Assembly (NCBI RefSeq): GCF_000142905.1
Contig: NW_013657657.1
Coordinates: forward strand, 404,703 to 456,395
DNA: 51,693 bases
Origin: Thecamonas trahens ATCC 50062
Taxonomy: Eukaryota > Apusozoa > Apusomonadida > Apusomonadidae
Reading direction: 5' to 3'
Part shown: positions 31,277 through 41,300 of the stretch, piece by piece
Layout: the number at the start of each line of letters is the position of its first letter
Position numbering within the stretch: position 1 is the first letter of the stretch
Made by a program: the position numbers and the translations under genes
Notes under the pieces: generated by a model
Databases searched by the model: none
The model's input: the letters and a program-made list of their open reading frames with translations, nothing else
Told to the model about the DNA's origin: nothing

Positions 31277-34200
31277 TTACTGCGTCGTCGGACAAACACC
31301 GATGCCCACGTGGTCCTCGATCCACTTGAGCTCGCGGAGGATTTTGGCCACCGTAGGGTGCTTCGTCGGCACCTGGTTACACACCGCCTCGGCCACAGCC
31401 GTGAGAACCACATCGCGGTATGTCTCATTCTTCAGCTGTAGCACGTCGATCGTCAGGCTGTGGACCTCCACAAAACCCGCAAGAAGCGCAGCAAGGACGT
31501 TGTTCTTGTCCTCCGCATCACCCACCACATCGAGCACAGCAGCCAAGAACTTCTCGCACACTTCCATCGTGCGCGCCACGCTCAACTCTTCCTCGCTCGG
31601 CCGGGGCGCAATCGGCGCCCGCAGCAGCATGCCCGACACTCGCGACAGGCTTGCCAGGTCGACGAGGCCGGCACAGCCACCCTCGATCCGAATCGCACTC
31701 ACAATCCGCAGGGCCATCTCCCGCGTCGCTGCGTCGATTGCTTTGCCGTACTGTGGCGTGTTGGTCCTCGCCTCCAGCACGCGTGCCGCCGATCGATCAA
31801 GCACCTCGAGCACCCGCGACGTTTCACGGACCGAGTCGGCGTCGTCGCCATAGAGCGGCACTACCTGCCGCTCAACCACAAGCCGCGCGTCCAGCGTCCG
31901 TGCCAGCGGATACATCGTCTTCAGCCTCGGCCGACACAGGTTGCCCTCGTTGAACATGTTGATCGCATCGTACACGCAATACTGCGCATCCTGTACCACG
32001 CTCATCTTCACCCACTTGTTCAGCCGCTCGCCGGTCACCCCAAACGAGTCGAACCACGAGAGAACGACTGCGCAAATCCCGCGCGCCGTCGCCGCCGAGC
32101 CATCCTCAATCGGCACGAGCGACGCCGCAACCGCAAGCGTGTCCAGGTTTTCCGCAATGTTCGACACCGTCACCCCGTCAGACACTCTGCCGGGGCAGTC
32201 GAGAGTGGCCACCGCGGTCATCCGCGCCCCATCTCTCAGCCTCTGCTGCGCATCGGCGGCCTTGATCCCACACCTGGCTCCGCGCGCCTGCACTTCCACC
32301 CGCAGATCTGCGCCCAGCTTGTCCAGCTCGTCATCAGGGAACGACCGCCGCTTGTACCGCAGCACGTAGCTCGGCAGGTCGTCGCACTCGATCTGCGCCA
32401 GCTCACGGACAACATCCTCGCCTGCGACTTCCAGCCCGTTCTCGGCGCAGATTCGTGCCTCCGTCTCTGCGTCGAGCATGTAGCCGAGTCGCGCAAGCAC
32501 CAATGCTTCGGCCGTCATCATCGCCGGCGCTGCTCGGATCCGCGACTCGAAACCAGGGAGGATAAGCTCTTGCAGCGGCGTCGCCTCACCACCCGGCGTC
32601 CGCGGGCAGACCTTGTCTGGCGCAAACTGCCACAGCATCCGCTGCACGTCAATCGTCACTGACCCGGTCTCGGTAACCTCCGTGTACGCAGCCCGCAGAT
32701 CGACATCGGTCACCAAGCCCGCCTCGCGCCACGCGCTCAGCGCTGCAGCCGGCTCGGCCTCACCTGCAAGGGCCTCGCCCAGATGATGCGCCAGCGCAGG
32801 CTCATCGCGGAAAGGGATTCCTTTCACGCCAGCCCTGAGAGCGTCAACCACAGCGCCGCATCCACCGCCGATAAGTCGGATCGGCCATGCCCACGGTGAC
32901 TCGCTGTCGATTGTCTCGTTCCGAGCCGCTTCGGACACGGTACGCCGCACAGCTGTCCACCCGGCGAGCCGATGCAGCATCCGCACTCGCTCGCCCATGT
33001 CCGGCGTGGTCGACTCGAGCATTTCCGACGCGATGTCCGTCACAAGCGCCACTGCGTCGTCACTCTGAAGCACGACGCTCAGCCCGTTATCGAGGCTTTG
33101 TGCGCTGACCAGCGCAAGGTACGCCCAGCCGCCTGCGCTGATCTTGCGCAGCTGCGGCCGCAGCTGCTCCATCCGCCCCGACTTCCAGTTGCTGTCGATC
33201 AGTACCGCGTGAAGCATGTCCAGACTGGGATGCGCGCTTGCTCCGGCGCTGATCGTCTCCCGCAGCACCGGTACCCACCCGCCTGCCTCACCGCTCTCGC
33301 ACCATCGCTTCATGCAAGCCATCAGCGCCTCGCCGTGGACCGGAGTCCGGTCAAGCAGCTCCGCAAGCTGCTCGGCCGACATGCTGCAGATCGCGGCAGC
33401 AACGGCGGGCGTGAGCAGGACTTTGCGTGCGGCATCGGTGCCGGCACCGAACAGATGCGGTGCAAGCGTCTCAACCTCGACCTCGCGCCGCGGCGTGAGT
33501 GGAACCCGCGCCGCAAGCAGCAGGTCCACATCGTTGGCTGTCACCTCGACCTCGACACCTGCCCGTGCCAGCGACCACCGGATGACCGCCAGCTGCGTCC
33601 GCAGCGGTAGCATCCTCCCCGCACCCGTGCACATGGTTGCAATCGGCGAGTCTGCCCGCGCCATGTCCTGCAAGACAGCGACGGCGCGCGGATGCTGCGT
33701 CACCCGCAGGTTGCGGAGGAGAGCCTCGAGGACTTCTGGCCGAACACAGGCCATCACAAGCGCAGGCTTGTGGTACGTGGCGATGATGGCTATGAACAGA
33801 CTCGCCGAGTGCGGGAACGACCGCCACGCCACCTTGATTGCATCCCAGTCAAGATGGCCCTGCTCAGCCACACGCTGCAGCACTTCGTCGCCGGATCCGC
33901 TCCGCAGGCTCGGTGCCGCGTACACCGCCGGCCCACGCCGAATCCCTGCTTCATCCGACGCGCAGAGATGCACGCACAGATGCGCAGAGAGGACCGGCCG
34001 CATCCGCGCCAGCACGTCTTCACACGCCATCAGTGCATTGCTTGTTGCTGCAAGTTCGCGTCCGAGGCTGCTGTTGTCGTCGATGCGGGCGCTCAGCACG
34101 TGGCGCGTCCACATCGCCAGCCGCACGCCCTGTGGCACAAGCTGAAACATGTCCGATCCGAAGCAGCACTCGTAGAACGGGACGCGAATGTGGTCGTCAG

Positions 34201-37200
34201 CAGCCGCAACAGCCATGCAAACCGTAGCCATCCACTCGGCCCAGCACGGCTCGACACGGATCGCTGCCATCATGTCGTCGCCCAGCATGCGCCTCGCCCT
34301 TGCCACCTTGCTCTCCACAACATCGCGCATCTTTGCGACCCGCTGGACAAGCTTCTCGGGGTGTAGATCCTCAGCGAGCGTCTCGAGAACAAAGGTGAGA
34401 AGAGCCACCAGTCGATCACGCGAGACATCGCCACGCGGCGCCAGATCCTTGAGGATCCTGCCCGCCAGCTCGTCAGCCGTCGCCACCAGAGATTCTGGCG
34501 GCGCCACGCCAAAGAGCAGCATCATCGTCCGCTGCTGCACTGTCTGCGCTGCATCGAACGCCATGTGGTACGGTCGGATCCGAAGGAGCTTTGCCTCTAC
34601 ATCACTCCGCCCACCGAGCGTGTCGAGCAGCCGAAGATGGTCCGACGTCACGTGTCCGACGCACGCCACGATGGCAAAGCCTGGCCGGCTTGCAGCCACC
34701 TCATCGACCAGTCTCGACCAGCCCGAGACCGACAGTTCAGCGCTGACAAGACACAGCGCTCTTCCCGCCAGGGCATCGGACGAGAGATACCTATCAATCT
34801 CACTGAACACCTCCGTCGGCGGGTACGTCGAGCGCACCCGGTACGCCTCGGTGGCATCGATCCTGGTCTTCAGCCAGTTGTCGTTGTTGCACTCGACGAT
34901 CACAAACCGCCGGAGCGCCTCACCTCGCGGCGCCCGGCACACCGTGTCAAGCTCGAGTAGCGCTCGCGGCACACCATCGGGCGTTGTACCGAGCTGCCGT
35001 GCTTCGGCCTCAACCTTGCGCCTGATCGCACCCTCCACGGCCGGATGCTCGCGGACAAGCGCCTTGGACTCGAGCCCGTCGCTCCCACCGGCCACAAACG
35101 GCGTCCAGGCGAGGCTCGGCAGCGGACGCTCGAGCTGGATCTTGAGGAGGTCGCCGACGGTGGGCGGCATGAGGATGTCCTTGTCGAGCGAGACCTCGAC
35201 AAAGCTGCGGTGCAGGGCGTCGTCGGCGATGACGATGATGTGGACCAGTCCGCTCGCGGCCCTCATCAGCTGTCGAAGCTGCCCGCCTCCGAGCTGGCCA
35301 GCGACGCGGAGGAGGATAAAGACCATGTTTGGCTGGCAGCTCAGGTGCTCGATGTCCTTGAGCGACGAGTCAAAGTCGGTCTGGCTCACTACCTTGCGCA
35401 GAGCGGAGATGCCGATGCACTTGGCCACCCTCTGCGCCGTCACCTCTTCCATGGACTCGAGGACAAGCCCGTTGTGGATGGCGCCGGGCTCGGCCTCGAT
35501 CAACATCCGCAGCATGTACGCCACCTCGCCCTCAACTTCGCCTGTTGCGTTGCAGAGCTGGTTCCGCCAAACCTGATTGTATGCCTGACGGAGCTCGACG
35601 CTCCCGATGATCTTTCGCGCCAAGCTCGAGCTGTGATGCATCATGTAGGTGTCAATCTTCGGCGCCATCCCCCCCTCGCCGTAGCTCTGCCGCAGCAACT
35701 TGACGACCGACTGCGGCGTGTCCACCAGGCCACGGGACATGGGGCCGCTCTCCAGCGCCTTCTCCCGCGCCTGCTTCAGCACCTTCCACATCTCCTGCGC
35801 GGCCGCATCATTATCGTCGGCCGCCCGCCCGTACACGACCATACCGAGCCGCCACTGCGCGCCGGCCACGGTCGACGTCCGGGTCCATGGCACAGGGATG
35901 GTGGCCATCGCAAGCCCGTCGCTTGCGTGCGGGCTCTCTGCTGCCACCATCAGGCTCTGGCTCGCAACATCGTATTCCAGTACCGCCCCGGCAATCGCGC
36001 CCGGCACGCTTTGCTCCGTCAGCTCAAAGACCACCGCCTTGGGCGCGCCACCCTTTGGAATCACGGTCAGCAGCTGCTTGACCGGGAACGCGCACGGCGT
36101 CATGTCCGCCGCCTCGGCCTCGGCCTCGGCCTCCGCACCAGCATCGCCAAGCGGTGGCTCGAGCTTCCATGTCGGCCTGGGCATCCGATGCAGAACCTGC
36201 ATGACCGTCGTCTCTCCCGTCAGCGTCGCCCATCCCTGAGGACAGTCGTCGCCGGAGTAGCCGATGTACACGTCGTCCGGGAGGCAAACGTCCGCCACCA
36301 CTACCTCCGACCCACTCACCACGACCACCCGCTCCTCGCGCAGCTGGACTCCAAGACAGATTGGACACACTCGCACTGTCCCGTTGGGCCCGTGCTTGCC
36401 GAGAATGGCGCAGTGAGCTTCGATCTGAGCCTTAAGGTTGTCTCGCGCTTCCAGCGCCAGCACCTCACCAACACCCTCGCTGTGCTGCGGCTGGACAGGG
36501 CTTGTCGTGCTGGCGTCGCCGCTGGGCCCCGCGCCGCCATGCGGGAGTTCCGCCGCAGGAGGCTCTGCGAGATCGATCTGCACTCCAATCGCTGTCGCCA
36601 CCCGCTCGACGATACGGGAAAACGCCACGCCGCCGTCAGTCTTGCGCCTGAGCAGGGCCACGACGCTGGATCGCTTCATCTGCGCCATCTGCGGGTCGTA
36701 CAGTGCCGACTGGGCATCACACAGTGCCGCGAATAGCGCCTTCTTGGACTTGCTCAAGGCGGACTTGACCGCCGTGACAATATCGTCCGCGCTACTATCA
36801 GCGTTGAGCACCTTGAGTGACTTGACGTCCATCATCGAGTCCGGCTCCGCTTGCGCTGCTTGCGCCTCTCCGGCCGCCCCGGGCGGGCTCACCTTGTCTG
36901 CTGGATCAACTGGCGATGCATCATCCGCTGGCACTGCTGTTGCTGCGTCAGTGGGCGTGCTGTCGTCAGCGGCGCTCCCTTCTTCCTCCTCTTCCTCCTC
37001 AAACTCCTCGGGCTCATCCTCGGTCCCAGCGTTCGCAGCTTCAGCCTCGGGCTCGGTTTCAGCCTCAGCCGCGACATCAGCCTCAACTTCCGCCTCGGCC
37101 TCAGCCTCAGCCTCAACCTCGGCCTCGACCTCAGCCTTGGCCTCGACCTCAGCCTCGACCTCAGCCTCAGCCTCGGCCTCAGCCTCCGGCTGCCCGTCGG

Positions 37201-37876
37201 CGCGTGCATCGTGAAACTCATCGTCACCGTGATCGTCCTTGTCACTAAGGTGCTCGCCACCCTCGTCGCCATCGATCCCATTGCCAACACCGGATTGCCC
37301 GCGGCAGTTGAGCTCGTAAGGCACATTGCATGGCTTGCGTTCGATCGGTTTGGTGACGCGTGCCTCTGTAGCCCGCGAGGTGAGGAGCATGCGGGCGACT
37401 TTGGTCATCTGCATGTCCATTTGGCCCATGGCGGCGATTTCCTCCTCCACCTTGGCTTGGATCTGGGCGCGATCCGCTTCGTCGTGGATGGCCATCTCCT
37501 CCTCGTCACTCAGCCCCTTCAGAAGCGTAAGCATCGGAGCAAACGCACGGTTCGAGTTGGTTAGCACTGTCACCGTGCCCAGGACTCGGTCGCGAATGCC
37601 GACACCCCGCCCATCGTTGTTGTCGCTGGTAAGAGTCACAATGGCTGCACCAAGCGCCACAAGCTCTCGCGACGAGACAACCAGCTCGTCGGACCTTTGC
37701 AGACCGAGTGCGTCAAGTGCCATGACCACAAGACTTTCGCACGTCAGCTGAAGCATCGGGTGCGTGCCGTTCTTCGCCATCACCTCCTCGTGCATCTTGT
37801 CCATCTCGAGGCGACACGCTTGCAGCGCCCGGCGGATGCGGGCCTTGGTTACAGTCTCCGTGGTTGGACCAGCCAT
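31277..37876 (-). CDS. Unrecognised 2199-residue protein with acidic Glu/Ala-rich region
   Basis: A single intron-free frame from ATG 37874-37876. I do not recognise a family. Visible features are: a helical N-terminus (residues 1-190); a very acidic AEAEVEAE-type low-complexity stretch (about 210-320); four cysteines in the pattern C-x2-C-x23-C-x14-C starting at about residue 504 (CPICLG), possibly a metal site; and then about 1,500 residues of mostly Ala/Leu-rich, probably alpha-helical sequence without an obvious repeat period. I see no Walker A motif, signal peptide or clear membrane segment. It is divergent from the VWA/NTPase gene of similar size with 458 bp between them, so the two may be co-regulated and may act together. 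Codon use resembles the neighbours, which argues against recent transfer. Confidence 0.75.
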   Translation of the reverse strand: MAGPTTETVTKARIRRALQACRLEMDKMHEEVMAKNGTHPMLQLTCESLVVMALDALGLQRSDELVVSSRELVALGAAIVTLTSDNNDGRGVGIRDRVLGTVTVLTNSNRAFAPMLTLLKGLSDEEEMAIHDEADRAQIQAKVEEEIAAMGQMDMQMTKVARMLLTSRATEARVTKPIERKPCNVPYELNCRGQSGVGNGIDGDEGGEHLSDKDDHGDDEFHDARADGQPEAEAEAEAEVEAEVEAKAEVEAEVEAEAEAEAEVEADVAAEAETEPEAEAANAGTEDEPEEFEEEEEEEGSAADDSTPTDAATAVPADDASPVDPADKVSPPGAAGEAQAAQAEPDSMMDVKSLKVLNADSSADDIVTAVKSALSKSKKALFAALCDAQSALYDPQMAQMKRSSVVALLRRKTDGGVAFSRIVERVATAIGVQIDLAEPPAAELPHGGAGPSGDASTTSPVQPQHSEGVGEVLALEARDNLKAQIEAHCAILGKHGPNGTVRVCPICLGVQLREERVVVVSGSEVVVADVCLPDDVYIGYSGDDCPQGWATLTGETTVMQVLHRMPRPTWKLEPPLGDAGAEAEAEAEAADMTPCAFPVKQLLTVIPKGGAPKAVVFELTEQSVPGAIAGAVLEYDVASQSLMVAAESPHASDGLAMATIPVPWTRTSTVAGAQWRLGMVVYGRAADDNDAAAQEMWKVLKQAREKALESGPMSRGLVDTPQSVVKLLRQSYGEGGMAPKIDTYMMHHSSSLARKIIGSVELRQAYNQVWRNQLCNATGEVEGEVAYMLRMLIEAEPGAIHNGLVLESMEEVTAQRVAKCIGISALRKVVSQTDFDSSLKDIEHLSCQPNMVFILLRVAGQLGGGQLRQLMRAASGLVHIIVIADDALHRSFVEVSLDKDILMPPTVGDLLKIQLERPLPSLAWTPFVAGGSDGLESKALVREHPAVEGAIRRKVEAEARQLGTTPDGVPRALLELDTVCRAPRGEALRRFVIVECNNDNWLKTRIDATEAYRVRSTYPPTEVFSEIDRYLSSDALAGRALCLVSAELSVSGWSRLVDEVAASRPGFAIVACVGHVTSDHLRLLDTLGGRSDVEAKLLRIRPYHMAFDAAQTVQQRTMMLLFGVAPPESLVATADELAGRILKDLAPRGDVSRDRLVALLTFVLETLAEDLHPEKLVQRVAKMRDVVESKVARARRMLGDDMMAAIRVEPCWAEWMATVCMAVAAADDHIRVPFYECCFGSDMFQLVPQGVRLAMWTRHVLSARIDDNSSLGRELAATSNALMACEDVLARMRPVLSAHLCVHLCASDEAGIRRGPAVYAAPSLRSGSGDEVLQRVAEQGHLDWDAIKVAWRSFPHSASLFIAIIATYHKPALVMACVRPEVLEALLRNLRVTQHPRAVAVLQDMARADSPIATMCTGAGRMLPLRTQLAVIRWSLARAGVEVEVTANDVDLLLAARVPLTPRREVEVETLAPHLFGAGTDAARKVLLTPAVAAAICSMSAEQLAELLDRTPVHGEALMACMKRWCESGEAGGWVPVLRETISAGASAHPSLDMLHAVLIDSNWKSGRMEQLRPQLRKISAGGWAYLALVSAQSLDNGLSVVLQSDDAVALVTDIASEMLESTTPDMGERVRMLHRLAGWTAVRRTVSEAARNETIDSESPWAWPIRLIGGGCGAVVDALRAGVKGIPFRDEPALAHHLGEALAGEAEPAAALSAWREAGLVTDVDLRAAYTEVTETGSVTIDVQRMLWQFAPDKVCPRTPGGEATPLQELILPGFESRIRAAPAMMTAEALVLARLGYMLDAETEARICAENGLEVAGEDVVRELAQIECDDLPSYVLRYKRRSFPDDELDKLGADLRVEVQARGARCGIKAADAQQRLRDGARMTAVATLDCPGRVSDGVTVSNIAENLDTLAVAASLVPIEDGSAATARGICAVVLSWFDSFGVTGERLNKWVKMSVVQDAQYCVYDAINMFNEGNLCRPRLKTMYPLARTLDARLVVERQVVPLYGDDADSVRETSRVLEVLDRSAARVLEARTNTPQYGKAIDAATREMALRIVSAIRIEGGCAGLVDLASLSRVSGMLLRAPIAPRPSEEELSVARTMEVCEKFLAAVLDVVGDAEDKNNVLAALLAGFVEVHSLTIDVLQLKNETYRDVVLTAVAEAVCNQVPTKHPTVAKILRELKWIEDHVGIGVCPTTQ

Positions 37877-38334
37877 CTTCTTGTCTTGTTGGTAGTGTCA
37901 AGAGAGGTGTGTGTGTGTGTGTGTGGTGGAAGCTTTGCGTTGCGAGCTCGTTATCCCCTGCGCTGAAAAAATGTCACACTTTGTGGAGCACCGGTTGGTG
38001 CCCGCCCGGTTCCTCCGCGGCTCGACTGCGTCTGGGACATACTCATTGCCGCCACGTAGCCCCATACTACCAGCCCTACACTACTAGGATGCAGGAATGC
38101 CAAACTCACTTTATTGGTGCCCATGTCTGTGCACATGGGTGTACAGGGCCCGCTTGACTGGTGCGACCGGTTCCGGCGAAACGTCACAAACTGCAGCTTC
38201 GCGGACAAACACTGTGACGTCGGTACAAACGTCACAGTTGCTGCCACTCGGATCGAGAAAATACAAGCGTCGCAAAGACCAGCCAAGAACAACCGCTTCC
38301 GACACGCTTCTCTCAAACTACAGACAGACAAGCT
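37877..38334. promoter_or_regulatory. Divergent promoter between the two giant genes
   Basis: This 458-bp spacer contains a GT microsatellite (about 37905-37923), a perfect inverted repeat CCCATGT...ACATGGG (38120-38126 and 38133-38139) and a cluster of CRE-like half sites (38181-38236). Both genes must start here. Confidence 0.65.
38181..38236. promoter_or_regulatory. Three CRE-like ACGTCACA elements
   Basis: ACGTCACA occurs at 38181-38188 and 38229-38236 on the plus strand and in reverse (TGTGACGT) at 38213-38220. These resemble bZIP/CREB-type half sites. They lie 100-155 bp upstream of the VWA/NTPase start codon. The function is inferred. Confidence 0.45.
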
Positions 38335-41300
38335 ATGCCCGGATTCTTTTCCACGACGGAGGTGAGGCCCGCGAACACGTCCGGCAGCGGTAGCGCTCGG
38401 CGGCCTGGTTTGGGCGGCGTCGGCGCGGCGGTCGAGGCGGGGCCGACTCGGACGGCACTCGAAAAGAACCACAGCGACACAACCGTCATTTTTGCTGACA
38501 ACCTGCTGGCCATCACCTCGGCAGCAGACTCACCGCGTGGCGTCGCCCTCCTGCAGTGTGTCGGCAGCGGCGGCACGATGTACAACGTCAAGCCGCGCAT
38601 GTGCCTGCTCGGCCAACCAACCCGGGCAAAGGTCTTTGTGGCGACGGAGAACGAGGACTGGGTGTTTGGCCTAGACAGAGCTGAGGCCATTAGGAACATT
38701 ACTTCCCGCCTCGGTCTCCACGATGCGGTGGCGGAGGATCTGTACGAAAAGCGGGAGTTCGACCAGTCGTACGAGAGCCACGACGCAGCGTGGAAGGCCA
38801 TCAACGGCAGTCGGGGCGCAACCACCATTGTCCTCCGCAACGCGCTTCTCTCGCGCCGCCAGGGAACAGTTGTCTCGTACAACCGCAATGCATCCAACTC
38901 GAGCTCGTGGACCATCCATCTTGTTGCTGCTCACGGCATCGATGCTGATCGTCGGCTGGCTCGGCCGGGCCTCCTCGGCCTCCTCACCGTCGGCGCCGTT
39001 CTCTCGCTGCACATCAACAGCGAGCTCGGCAACCTGCTCTGGTGCATTGCTTTCAGCGGCGCAGCCAGCGCTGGCATTGCGGGCTACGCCAGCCCGACCA
39101 TTATCCCCTCCAGCAAGTCCCCGGAAGAGCGGGCCAAGTTCATCCGCATAGCCCGTATGCTCCCCGACGCCGACTGGGACGCCGTCCACACCGCTGTTGC
39201 CGAGATCGGCTCAAGCATCCTCGACAAGCGTCCGTTGCCCGGATTTGTCACCAACTCTGCCGAGCTGAAGTCGGCGGTGGACAACTCGACCGCGAGGCAG
39301 GCGCCCCTCACCGCCGAGCTCCACGCCCTTTTTGCCGACCAGCGGTGGCAGCTCCTCAACCGGCTGGTCAACGCTGAGCAGTCACGAGCGCTGGCAAAGG
39401 AGCTTGAGGCCATCGCGTTGCCTGCGGATGACCATCACGAGCACCGATCGACAACTGGACGGGTCGAGACCCTGTTTCTAGCGCCAAAGACGACGGCGGT
39501 GTTTGCACCCGTATCAAGCCCGGACCTCATCGGACTGCTGCTCAACGAGGACTTGGCCGGCGGCGACGCCAAGAAGGACGAGTCTGCGCTCAGCATGGTC
39601 GAGTGGATTGAGAAGGTAATCTCTCTTCCGCTCACGCATCACGGGCTCATCCAGTGGATCTTGGGCGTGGCGGCGGGCGGCGGGAGGCGCGACATGGAAG
39701 CGTTCGAGGCCATGGACGAGCTGACGGTGGTGGAGAAGATCGCAACGTTCTGCCTTGCGCAGCAGTGTCCGAATGCGATGACCGCCGATGTGCTCCGCGG
39801 CACGTTCAAGCTTCCTCCGCAGATTGAGGCCTTTGCCTTTCGGGTCAACGGACAGTACGGCATCCATGTGATCTCATCACTCAAGCACTCGACGATGCGC
39901 GAGCTCGGGTTTCCGATGGTGGAAGTGGACGTGAGCTGGCTGGTGGCGAGCTCGTTCCAGGATCAGGAGCTGTACTCGGAGATTGTGCGGCACTTTAGCC
40001 CCGAGACCCTCTTTGTCTACGTCCGTGGGCTGGAGAGCATCCCGGACCGGACCGTCAAGTGGCTCGCCGAGTACACTCGACGGGCGATCTTCCACTACGT
40101 GATGCTGGAGGATACGGTGACGGTGTTCAACCACTGCGAAGACCGCGACCGTATGTGCACTCGTCACGCCATTCCGCGCTCGCTCGCCGAGGAGCGACTG
40201 GTGCCCACGAGCACGGCAGCCAAGCGAGTCCTTGCTCTCGTCCCCTACACGCCGATTGACTCGGCAGCGGCGGGCATCAGCCACATCCGCGGCGCTGAGA
40301 TGTCGTTCAACTCTGCGCTCAACGCAACGTGGGAGGGCGAGCTGGCAAAGATGCTGCAGCCAAACTCGGGTGTTAACGTGGCGGTTGTGATCTCGTCACC
40401 CGGAGCCGGCAAGACGTACACGGTGACGGTGATGCGCAAGAAACGAGGGGCGGCAGTGGTGCCGATCATCGACGCGTCGTCGCCGGACTTGGTCAGGGTC
40501 TCGCTCAAGAGCTGGCTCGACAACCATCTCGGCGACACGGCGGAGATCCTCATTGTCGACGAGTACCATCGGCTCGACGAGTATCAGAAGGCCAGTCTCT
40601 TTGATTGGATCCATCTCACCCTCCTCGCCCAGCCGCACCTCAAGGTGGTCATGATTGGCAACCGGCATTCAGCCTACGACGATCGGCTCATCGAAGACTT
40701 TTCTGCTGCCAGCAAGATGACCACCGAGCTCCTCTGGTGCCGACTGAGCATCGCCAAGGCCGTGACTGGCATTACGCCGGCCATCAACTCGCACAAGCAG
40801 GGCATCTTTCTCACCATCTACTTTACCGCCGCGCGCAACCTCTTTGGCGACGAGGCTATCTCGCTCCGCAACCGGTCGGATCTCCTCGCCATGGCGGCTC
40901 AGCCGACCATCTCCGTCTCGAACCTCGCTGCGCTCGTCCTCGACAAGATGCCGACCATCGGCGAGTGTTTTGCCGCCCTCTTTGCCTGCGAAGTCGTCGA
41001 GCTCACCGAGCGTGTGGTGCTTGACATGGACAAGCGCGGCGCATCGTCGACGCCTGGCGAGTACGACATGTACGCCGCCGAGGTTCGCAAGATGGCGCTG
41101 AGCGAGTGGATCCCGAGGCGCGGGAACGAAAAGCCCGAGGCACTTTTGGTGGGTGCTGCGGTGCTCTCGAGCGATACGCTGAGCTACCCCGAGCTGAAGG
41201 TTGCGTCGCGATCGGAGCTCCATCCGGGCGGGTTGCTGATGGCGTGGGCCAAGATGACGTGCGATGAGGCGGATTCGATAGCGGCCAAAGTGTTCAAGTA

